NCBI GenBank assembly: GCA_020832495.1
Contig: JAFIEP010000129.1
Coordinates: 1-64,000 of the forward strand
DNA length: 64,000 bases
Origin: Acidimicrobiia bacterium
GTDB lineage: Bacteria > Actinomycetota > Acidimicrobiia > Acidimicrobiales > Acidimicrobilacustridaceae
Direction of reading: 5' to 3'
The notes beneath the pieces are model-generated. The model ran no database searches and had not been told where the DNA came from. It saw only the letters and a list, made by a program, of their open reading frames with translations. The position numbers and the translations under genes were made by a program. Shown here piece by piece: positions 19,699 through 26,955 of this stretch (position 1 is its first letter; every line of letters starts with the position of its first letter).

Positions 19699-20682
19699 AT
19701 GTCATCGGTGAAGTTGTGGGCGATCGGGCTGTGTGCCATCGGTGCACTGCTGCTCGTCGGGTGCGAGCCCGAACCGACATTGCATCTCACGGTCAACGAG
19801 ACCACTGACGGCCCAGCCGCTGCGCCCGGCGACGGCATCTGCGAGATGACCCCCGGCGAGAACGATTGCTCGCTGCGCGCCGCCATCGAAGAAGCCAACG
19901 CCGCCGACACACGCGCCGTCATCGCGCTCCCTGCTGGCAACCACGACGTCAGCACCGGCTCCGTGCACGTCACCGGGCGGGTCCAGATCGTCGGGGACGA
20001 CCCGGTCGACAGCCGCATCAGCGGGGGCAGCGCGCTGCAGGTGGAAGAAGGTGCTCACCTCGGGCTGTCCGACGTGGCCATCAACAGCGTTCTCCTCCAC
20101 GTCCGAGGAACCGTCGTGGCACAACGGACGGCGACGTCGCTGGTGCAGGCGGTAACGGTGAACGTCGCACCGACCGGCACCGCCATCTTCGTGAACTCCG
20201 CGATCGGCAACGGTGACCTCCAGGGTCGCCCGGCCGTTCACAACCAGGGGGCGCTCCACCTCCGCTACTCCACCATCACGTCGCTCGAGAGCGTCCCGCT
20301 CAACAACCTGGGCGAGGCGCACCTCGGCGCCTCGATGCTGGTGCGCATGTTCATCCAGAACCCGTGGGGGCCGACCACGTATCCCGTCAACCCGTTGGGA
20401 GTGCTGTGCACTGGCGACCCGATCGTCTCGGCGGGCTACAACTTCACCACCAACGACACCTGTTCGCTCGACCATCCCACGGATGTGATCGATGCCGGCT
20501 TCGACGGTGAGTTCGGGGTCGGCGGGTTCTGGCCGGCGCCGGGTTCCAGCTCGATCGACGCCATTCCTGCCGGTGGACTGGGCTGCGGTACCTCGGTGAC
20601 CGACGACCGCCTCGGCGCCCCTCGCCCGAACACCACCCCGCCGGCCGAGCCGGCTTGCGACATCGGCGCCATCGAACGCTGA
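19699..20682 (+). CDS. CSLREA-domain lipoprotein with choice-of-anchor-like C-terminus
   Basis: The protein has 327 residues. Residues 1-21 form a signal peptide ending in the lipobox LLLVGC, so Cys22 should be lipidated and the protein held on the outer face of the membrane. Residues about 35-70 carry the CSLREA motif (PGDGICEMTPGENDCSLRAA followed by IEEAN). The middle has the repetitive beta pattern of right-handed beta-helix proteins. The C-terminus PACDIGAIER is the typical end of this family. The family's biochemical role is unknown; cell-surface adhesion or matrix binding is inferred. A paralogue with two such modules lies at 29874. A GGGGGG ribosome site precedes the ATG. Confidence 0.8.
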   Translation: MSSVKLWAIGLCAIGALLLVGCEPEPTLHLTVNETTDGPAAAPGDGICEMTPGENDCSLRAAIEEANAADTRAVIALPAGNHDVSTGSVHVTGRVQIVGDDPVDSRISGGSALQVEEGAHLGLSDVAINSVLLHVRGTVVAQRTATSLVQAVTVNVAPTGTAIFVNSAIGNGDLQGRPAVHNQGALHLRYSTITSLESVPLNNLGEAHLGASMLVRMFIQNPWGPTTYPVNPLGVLCTGDPIVSAGYNFTTNDTCSLDHPTDVIDAGFDGEFGVGGFWPAPGSSSIDAIPAGGLGCGTSVTDDRLGAPRPNTTPPAEPACDIGAIER

Positions 20683-20744
20683 ACCCCGCCGGGCCGGGGG
20701 GCGCCGACAGCCGCTGCCACCTCGGGGCTCTCGAGCGATGTTCC

Positions 20745-21434
20745 CTACGACGCGAGCTCCGCAGACGAGCCTGACTCAGCCCGCCGCCCACCGCGCCTGC
20801 ACTGGCCGAACCGTCGGCCCCATGCGATACCGGCCCGCAGCGCAGGCTTCGCCATGGCGGTGAGAACCACGAGCACCACGAAGGTGAACGCCATGAACAG
20901 GACCGGGAACCGGGTGGTCAGCTGCGGGAGCGACTCGCTCAGCTCGCCGGGCGTGCGCACCACGTCCCACGAGTTGAAGCGCAGCACGCGCCCGAGGAAC
21001 AACCCGACGGCGACCAGGGCGTGGATGGACAGCTCGACCGGCCACCACCGCAGCCGCGGAGCGACCCCGCCCAGGTAGTCCTGCACGCGCATGAGCGACA
21101 GCACGTAGCAACCGAACCCGACAGCGAAGAAGACCCCGTGCGCCGGGATGTAGATGGTCATGAGCGCCAGGTCAGAGGCACCACCACGCACGTCGCTGAA
21201 GAAGTGCACCACGTCGGTGAGCACATAGGCGGCGTTGGGCAGGAACAGCACGAACGTCACCACACCGCACCACCACAACAGGGTGCGACGTGCGCCACGA
21301 CGGAACAGCACCCCGGCGAGTGCCAGTGGGATGAAGGCCAGGAACAGGTTCCACACGAAGATGCGCCCGCGGAACTGCAGCAACCACCTCACGTCGTCGG
21401 CGACCCACGACAGGGTGTCCTGCAAGCCGAGCAT
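20745..21434 (-). CDS. DUF1361 family membrane protein
   Basis: This 229-residue integral membrane protein has about six to seven hydrophobic segments. The motifs FVWNLFLAFIPLALAG and LFLPNAAYVLTDVVHF match the DUF1361 family (NLFLAxIPL and LFLPNxxY...TD). The function of the family is unknown. The gene is convergent with the CSLREA lipoprotein gene and lies 64 nt downstream of the PEP synthase gene on the same strand, so the two may be co-transcribed. Confidence 0.8.
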   Translation of the reverse strand: MLGLQDTLSWVADDVRWLLQFRGRIFVWNLFLAFIPLALAGVLFRRGARRTLLWWCGVVTFVLFLPNAAYVLTDVVHFFSDVRGGASDLALMTIYIPAHGVFFAVGFGCYVLSLMRVQDYLGGVAPRLRWWPVELSIHALVAVGLFLGRVLRFNSWDVVRTPGELSESLPQLTTRFPVLFMAFTFVVLVVLTAMAKPALRAGIAWGRRFGQCRRGGRRAESGSSAELAS

Positions 21435-21498
21435 CAGCGGTCGACGCCAGCCGGGGACCTGCCCGCACAGCAGTCGGCCGGCGTCGCAGCCCGCTCGT

Positions 21499-23871
21499 TC
21501 ATGAGGCAGATGCCTCGGCCTGGGCCACGTGCCGCTTGACGTCCGCGAAGCTGTCCGGGGTCACCGAGATCGAGTCGATGCCGGCACGCACCAACACCTC
21601 GGCGAAGTCCGGGTCGTTACTCGGACGCTGCCCACACAACCCGACCTTTCGGCCGGCCTCGTGCGCTGCGGTGATCAGCGACTCGATGCTGGCGACGACG
21701 GCGGGATCGCTCTCGTCGAACAACGACGCCAGCATGTCGGAATCGCGGTCCACGCCGAGAGTGAGCTGGGTGAGGTCGTTACTCCCGATGGAGAACCCGT
21801 CGAACCGGCGAGCGAACTCCGGGGCGAGGATGATGTTCGACGGCACCTCGGCCATGACGTAGATCTCGAGACCGTTCACACCCCGGGTCAAGCCGTTGTC
21901 GGCCAGCACCTCGAGCACGGCATCGGCCTCCGCCGGTGTGCGACAGAAGGGCACCATCAACACCGTGTTCGTCAAACCCATCTCGTCGCGCACCCGCGCC
22001 ATGGCAGCGCACTCGAGGGCGAACCCGTCGCGGTAGCCCTCGTGGTGGTAGCGACTGGCCCCCCGCCAGCCCAACATCGGGTTCTCCTCGTGGGGTTCGA
22101 AGCCACCACCGCCGAGCAGCCGTGCGTACTCGTTGGTCTTGAAGTCGCTGAGCCGGACGATCACCGGTGCCGGCCAGAAGGCCGCTGCCACCCGAGCGGT
22201 GGCCGAGGCCAGTCGCTCCACGAAGTACTCCGCCGGGTCGCCGTCCCCGACCAACTCGGCCACCTGGGCTCGGGTCTCGTCGTCCAGGCGCTCGGGGTGG
22301 GCGGCGGCCATGGGATGCAACCCGATGTCGCTGTTGACGATGAACTCCAGCCGGGCCAGACCGACCCCGTCCGCCGGCAGACGCCACCAGCGGAACGCCG
22401 TGGCCGGATCGCCGACGTTGAGCATCACGTCGGTTCGGGTGTCGGGCAGGTCGGACAGGTCCACCGCCTCCTCGGCGAACTCCAGTAGGCCGTCGAAGAC
22501 ATCCCCGCGCTCCCCCTCGGCGCACGACACGGTGACCTCTTGGTGGTCGGACAGCACCGTCGTCGCGTCAGGGACCCCGACAACGGCCGCCAGGCCCAGC
22601 TCACGACTCACGATCGCTGCGTGGGAGGTTCGGCCCCCGTGCTCGGTGATGATCGCCGATGCCTTCTTCATGATCGGTTCCCAATCGGGGTCGGTGGTGC
22701 CGGTCACGAGCACGGCGCCCGATTCGAACCGGTCGATGTCTGCTGGGGTGTCGAGCTTGCACACCTTGCCCGAGGCAATGGCGTCCCCCACGGCCATGCC
22801 GCTGAGGATGGGCTCGCCCTCCTCGATCAGCCGGTAGGAACGCAGCACGGACTGGTCCCGCTGGGCCTCGACGGTCTCGGGTCGCGCCTGGACGATGAAG
22901 AGGTCGCCGTTGCGGCCGTCCTTGGCCCACTCGATGTCCATCGCACAGCCGTAGTGCTCCTCGATCGACACCGCCCAACGGGCAAGCGTAAGAATCTCGT
23001 CGTCGCCGAGCACCTGTGCCGCTCGTTCTTCGGCATCGGTGTCGACCACCTCGGTCGGATCCTCACCGCCGTTCCCGTAGATGACCTTGCTCTGCTTGCG
23101 GCCGCGCCGGCGGGAAATGATCGGTCGCAGCTCGGTGCGGCCCAGCAGCGGCTTGAACACCAGGTACTCGTCGGGATCGACCGTCCCGGCCACCACCGAC
23201 TCCCCCAGCCCCCAGGAAGCGTCGACGAGCACGGCCCTCGGAAAGCCGCTGTCGGTGTCGATGGTGAACATCACGCCGGCCGAGGCCAGGTCGGAACGCA
23301 CCATCTCCTGGACGCCCACCGAGAGTGCCACGTCGAAGTAGTCGAACCCCTGGTCGCGCCGGTAGCTGATGGCCCGGTCGGTGAACAGCGAGGCGTAGCA
23401 GCGGCGGCAGGCTTCGACGAGTGCCTCCTCACCGCAGATGTTGAGGTAGCTGTCCTGCTGACCGGCGAAGCTGGCGTCGGGTAGGTCCTCGGCGGTGGCG
23501 CTCGAGCGCACGGCCACATCGGGGTCGGCGCGACCCAGCCGCTCCCCGAGCTGTCGGTAGGACTCGGCGATGGCCTCGGTCAACGGCGAGGGCAGCTCTG
23601 CGTCCAGAATCGCCCCACGGATGGCCGCCCCAACCTCGTGCAACGACGCGCCGTTGTCGAGGTCGTCCATGTGGGAGGCGATCAGATCCCGGAGCCCGTT
23701 GTCCTCGAGGAAACGACGGTAGGCCGCTGCGGTGAGGGCGAACCCATCGGGCACGCGTATGCCTTCCGATGCGAGCGACCGCACCATCTCGCCCAGCGAG
23801 GCGTTCTTCCCTCCCACGCTGTCGATGTCGTCGATCGTCAGGTCCTCGAACCACCGCGTCAGAGCGTCCAC
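21499..23871 (-). CDS. ppsA: Phosphoenolpyruvate synthase
   Basis: This enzyme of about 790 residues converts pyruvate and ATP to PEP, AMP and phosphate at the start of gluconeogenesis. The N-terminal ATP-grasp-like domain contains SVGGKNASLGEM and VRSSATAEDLPDASFAGQQD. The central swivelling domain holds the phosphohistidine in EHGGRTSHAAIVSRELG. The C-terminal PEP-binding TIM barrel contains the cysteine motif KVGLCGQRPSNDP. GTG 23871 gives the normal family start (DALTRWFEDLTIDD); a longer ATG reading from 24012 would run into the divergent gene. A strong inverted repeat in the promoter region may control it. Confidence 0.95.
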   Translation of the reverse strand: MDALTRWFEDLTIDDIDSVGGKNASLGEMVRSLASEGIRVPDGFALTAAAYRRFLEDNGLRDLIASHMDDLDNGASLHEVGAAIRGAILDAELPSPLTEAIAESYRQLGERLGRADPDVAVRSSATAEDLPDASFAGQQDSYLNICGEEALVEACRRCYASLFTDRAISYRRDQGFDYFDVALSVGVQEMVRSDLASAGVMFTIDTDSGFPRAVLVDASWGLGESVVAGTVDPDEYLVFKPLLGRTELRPIISRRRGRKQSKVIYGNGGEDPTEVVDTDAEERAAQVLGDDEILTLARWAVSIEEHYGCAMDIEWAKDGRNGDLFIVQARPETVEAQRDQSVLRSYRLIEEGEPILSGMAVGDAIASGKVCKLDTPADIDRFESGAVLVTGTTDPDWEPIMKKASAIITEHGGRTSHAAIVSRELGLAAVVGVPDATTVLSDHQEVTVSCAEGERGDVFDGLLEFAEEAVDLSDLPDTRTDVMLNVGDPATAFRWWRLPADGVGLARLEFIVNSDIGLHPMAAAHPERLDDETRAQVAELVGDGDPAEYFVERLASATARVAAAFWPAPVIVRLSDFKTNEYARLLGGGGFEPHEENPMLGWRGASRYHHEGYRDGFALECAAMARVRDEMGLTNTVLMVPFCRTPAEADAVLEVLADNGLTRGVNGLEIYVMAEVPSNIILAPEFARRFDGFSIGSNDLTQLTLGVDRDSDMLASLFDESDPAVVASIESLITAAHEAGRKVGLCGQRPSNDPDFAEVLVRAGIDSISVTPDSFADVKRHVAQAEASAS

Positions 23872-23909
23872 GAGCAGCAACGTACCCGCGCGAGCGGTAC
23901 AACATCCCC

Positions 23910-23959
23910 CGAACTGCCGGCGATCTGGCCTGCATCGAACCCGAATCGCCGGCAGTTCG
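23910..23959. promoter_or_regulatory. 15-bp perfect inverted repeat between ppsA and the GSCFA gene
   Basis: CGAACTGCCGGCGAT (23910-23924) and its exact complement ATCGCCGGCAGTTCG (23945-23959) are separated by 20 nt. The site lies in the 125-nt space between two divergent start codons (GTG 23871 and ATG 23997), where a shared operator would be expected. Its right arm ends 25 nt before a -10-like TACGCT of the GSCFA gene. Confidence 0.65.
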
Positions 23960-23996
23960 CCGGTGGGGACGGGGCGGGACCGGTACGCTCTCGGCG

Positions 23997-24974
23997 ATGA
24001 GCGCCACCGCACGGGAAGCTCCCGACGCCACCCACATCGGTCACGGCGACCTCGAACTGGTGATCGGCGACGACACCGACCCGTGGTGGTCCCCCGACGC
24101 CAGGGCCAAGCGCATCACGGCGCGTCGCTCCCCCGTCATTCACGAAGGCGCCAGTGTGTTCACCATCGGCAGCTGCTTCGCCGCGGCCATCCGCAAGGCT
24201 CTCCGCCAGCGGGGCTTCGACGTCACCCCCCGCTTCGACGGCCTGCCCATCGACAACGACCGCCAGGTGGTGGGTTACTTCGGGCGCATCAACCACTACG
24301 ACACGTTCTCGATCCGCAACACCTTCCTGCGAGCGATGGCCGCCGAGCCCGAGCAGTACGACCCCCTTCCGGTGAAGGACGGCTGGACCTACAAGTTCCG
24401 CGACTGGCAGCCCGCGTTCCAGGACCCCCGACGCCAGCACATGTACGGCATCGACGAAGCGGCCATGCGCAGCGGTATGGCCATCGCCGACGAGGCACTG
24501 CGGGGCGCTGTGGCCACCGCCGAGGTGTACGTCATCACGCTGGGCCTGACCGAGACCTGGTGGGACGACGAGACCGGCACGCACGTCTGGTCGTCCACTG
24601 TTCCCACGGCGTCACCCACCCCCGAGCGCTTCAGTTTCCGGGCCACCCATTTCCCCGAGAACCACGACAACGTGCGCTCTGTCTGCGCTGCGCTCACCGA
24701 GCGGTACCCGGACCGTCAGATCATCCTCACCGTGTCACCGGTGCCGCTGCAACGCACCTACACCGACGACGACGTCGTGGTGGCCAACACCTACAGCAAG
24801 TCGGTGCTGCGCGCCGTCGCCGGCGCGGTGGCCGCCGAGTTCGACCAGGTGACCTACTGGCCCTCCTACGAGATCGCCCTGGCCACCGACCTCTTCCAAC
24901 CCGACGGCCGCCACATCACCCCCGAGGGGGTCGGCGCCATCACCGACGCCTTCCTCGCTGCCCACTGCAGCTGA
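23997..24974 (+). CDS. GSCFA-domain protein
   Basis: The protein has 325 residues. The name motif is visible as TIGSCFAAAI (residues about 55-64), and later ITLGLTETWWDD and LTVSPVPLQRTYTDDDV resemble the conserved blocks of the GSCFA family, which is SGNH-hydrolase-like with the motif Ser as probable nucleophile. The substrates of the family are unknown. The start ATG 23997 is preceded 7 nt upstream by TACGCT and has no ribosome site, so the transcript may be leaderless. It is divergent from ppsA and 57 nt before a dehydrogenase gene. Confidence 0.82.
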   Translation: MSATAREAPDATHIGHGDLELVIGDDTDPWWSPDARAKRITARRSPVIHEGASVFTIGSCFAAAIRKALRQRGFDVTPRFDGLPIDNDRQVVGYFGRINHYDTFSIRNTFLRAMAAEPEQYDPLPVKDGWTYKFRDWQPAFQDPRRQHMYGIDEAAMRSGMAIADEALRGAVATAEVYVITLGLTETWWDDETGTHVWSSTVPTASPTPERFSFRATHFPENHDNVRSVCAALTERYPDRQIILTVSPVPLQRTYTDDDVVVANTYSKSVLRAVAGAVAAEFDQVTYWPSYEIALATDLFQPDGRHITPEGVGAITDAFLAAHCS

Positions 24975-25031
24975 GCCGACGCACCCGCCCCACCCGACCG
25001 CATCACCCGACCGCACCCCCGAGAGGACTCC

Positions 25032-26039
25032 ATGCGAGCCGCCGTCCTGCCCGCCCAAGGCGCAGATCTCGACCTCGTCGACCTCCCCGACCCCGAACCG
25101 GCACCCGGCGAACTGCTCCTCGAGGTGGAGGCGTGTGGCATCTGTGGCTCCGACCTGCACGCCGCAGTGCACCTCCCGCTCGACGGGACGGTCTTCGGCC
25201 ACGAGTTCTGCGGCGTGGTGCGAGAGCTCGGACCCGGCGTCGATGGCTTCTCCCTCGGCGAGCGGGTGACGGCCATGTCGCTCGCCACCTGCGGCACGCG
25301 CGTGGCCTGCCGCAGCGGGCGGGTGCGCAAGTGCCTGTCGGCTTCGATGATCGGCATCGAGCGGCCCGGCGCCTACGCCGAGTTGGCCACGGTGCCGGCC
25401 CACAACGTCGTGCGCCTGCCGGCGTCGCTCGATGCCCGCCACGGCGCGCTGGTGGAGCCCTTGGCGGTGGCGTTGCACACGGTCGACCGCGCCGGGCTCC
25501 GCCCTGGTGACGACGCCGTGGTCCTCGGCGGCGGGCCCGTCGGCCAGGCGGTGGTGTTGTGGCTGGCCGCCCTCGGGGCCCGCAACATCGTGGTGTCCGA
25601 CCCGGTGGCGCATCGTCGTGAGCTGGCTGGCATCCTCGGAGCCACCCACACCGTCGATCCCACCACCGAGGACGTGGCCGCAGCAGTGGTGGCCGCCTGC
25701 GGCGCGCCGCCCCGCGTGGTGATCGAGTGCGTCGGCATCCCCGGTCTGGCCCAGCACGCCACCGAAGTGGCCGCCGTCGACGGCACGGTGGTCATCGCCG
25801 GTGTGTGCATGGAAGCCGACCCGCTGGTGCCGTTCATCGCCATGAGCAAGGAACTCGACGTCCGCTTCGCGTTCTACTACCGAGCGCAGGACTACACCCA
25901 CACGGTGGCCATGCTCGAGCAGCGACGTATCGATCCGCTCCCCATGGTCACCGGTGAGGTCAGCCTCGACGACACCCCTGGCGCCTTCGCCGCCCTGCAC
26001 CGACCTACCACCGAGTGCAAGGTACTCATCCGCCCCTGA
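25032..26039 (+). CDS. Zinc-binding alcohol dehydrogenase family protein (MDR)
   Basis: This is a 335-residue NAD(P)-dependent medium-chain dehydrogenase/reductase. The catalytic zinc ligands appear in EACGICGSDLH (Cys) and TVFGHEFCGVV (His-Glu). The Rossmann dinucleotide motif is VVLGGGPVGQAV near residue 165. The structural-zinc loop is degenerate: CGTRVACRSGRVRKC shows only three cysteines with abnormal spacing. It resembles threonine/polyol dehydrogenase-like members; the substrate is unknown. A GAGAGGA site precedes the ATG. A crotonase gene follows on the same strand after 69 nt. Confidence 0.85.
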   Translation: MRAAVLPAQGADLDLVDLPDPEPAPGELLLEVEACGICGSDLHAAVHLPLDGTVFGHEFCGVVRELGPGVDGFSLGERVTAMSLATCGTRVACRSGRVRKCLSASMIGIERPGAYAELATVPAHNVVRLPASLDARHGALVEPLAVALHTVDRAGLRPGDDAVVLGGGPVGQAVVLWLAALGARNIVVSDPVAHRRELAGILGATHTVDPTTEDVAAAVVAACGAPPRVVIECVGIPGLAQHATEVAAVDGTVVIAGVCMEADPLVPFIAMSKELDVRFAFYYRAQDYTHTVAMLEQRRIDPLPMVTGEVSLDDTPGAFAALHRPTTECKVLIRP

Positions 26040-26108
26040 GGGTCGCCGGCCACCACGAGGGACCCGCAGTAGCGTGTGGCCTTCGTCGCCGTCCCGGGAG
26101 CCTGTGCC

Positions 26109-26951
26109 ATGTCCGACCCTGCCGACCGTCAGTGGGAGACCCTCACCTACGAGGAGCGCGACGGCGTGGCCACCGTGACGCTGGCGCGCCCCGACGTCTA
26201 CAACGCCTTCAACCGCACCATGCAGCGCGAGCTGCACCAGATGTGGCGAGCGCTGCGGCTGCACGACCCGGTGCGCTGCGTGGTGCTGACCGCAGCCGGG
26301 GACAAGGCGTTCTGCACGGGCATCGACCGGGCCGAGCAGATGGAGGGCGATGCCGCCGACCTCGACACCGACGACCACCGCATCGGCTTCGGCTCGACCC
26401 CGTTCCACTTCGACGACCCCGGCGACATGATCGGACCCAAGTCGGCCGACCTGTGGAAGCCGGTGATCGCTGCGGTGAACGGCATGGCCTGCGGCGGCGC
26501 CTTCTACCTCCTCGGCGAAGTGGAGTTCATCATTGCGGCCGAGCACGCCACCTTCTTCGACCCCCACGTCACCTACGGCATGTGCGCGGCGTTCGAACCG
26601 ATCCACATGCTGGACCGGCTCCCGTTCGGCGAGGTGATGCGCATGAGCCTCATGGGCAGCCACGAACGGATGTCGGCGGCGCGGGCGTGCCAGATGGGAC
26701 TGGTGTCGGAGGTCGTGCCCGCCGAGGACCTGGCCGCCGCCGCTCACCGGTGCGCCGCTGCCATCGCCTCGGCGCCGGCCGTGGCGGTGGAGGGCACGGT
26801 GCGAGCCATCTGGGCCGGGCGCGAGCTGCCCCGAAGTCAGGCGCTGGCCTCGGCGTGGGCTTTCATCGGGCTCGGCACCAACGAGGACTCGATCCGTGAG
26901 GGACAGGCGGCGTTCAGCTCGGGCAAGCGCATCGAGTGGCGACTGCGCTGA
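26109..26951 (+). CDS. Enoyl-CoA hydratase/isomerase family protein
   Basis: This is a 280-residue crotonase-fold enzyme. The acyl-CoA oxyanion-hole blocks are AAGDKAFCTGIDRAEQM (residues about 60-76) and AVNGMACGGAFYLLGEVEFI. The substrate pocket continues with PHVTYGMCAAFEPIHMLDRL. The arrangement fits hydration or isomerisation of acyl-CoA in fatty-acid or branched-chain catabolism, but the reaction cannot be fixed from sequence. ATG 26109 gives the standard N-terminus. It follows the zinc dehydrogenase, possibly in one operon, and is convergent with the LuxR-type regulator. Confidence 0.9.
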   Translation: MSDPADRQWETLTYEERDGVATVTLARPDVYNAFNRTMQRELHQMWRALRLHDPVRCVVLTAAGDKAFCTGIDRAEQMEGDAADLDTDDHRIGFGSTPFHFDDPGDMIGPKSADLWKPVIAAVNGMACGGAFYLLGEVEFIIAAEHATFFDPHVTYGMCAAFEPIHMLDRLPFGEVMRMSLMGSHERMSAARACQMGLVSEVVPAEDLAAAAHRCAAAIASAPAVAVEGTVRAIWAGRELPRSQALASAWAFIGLGTNEDSIREGQAAFSSGKRIEWRLR

Positions 26952-26955
26952 CCCG

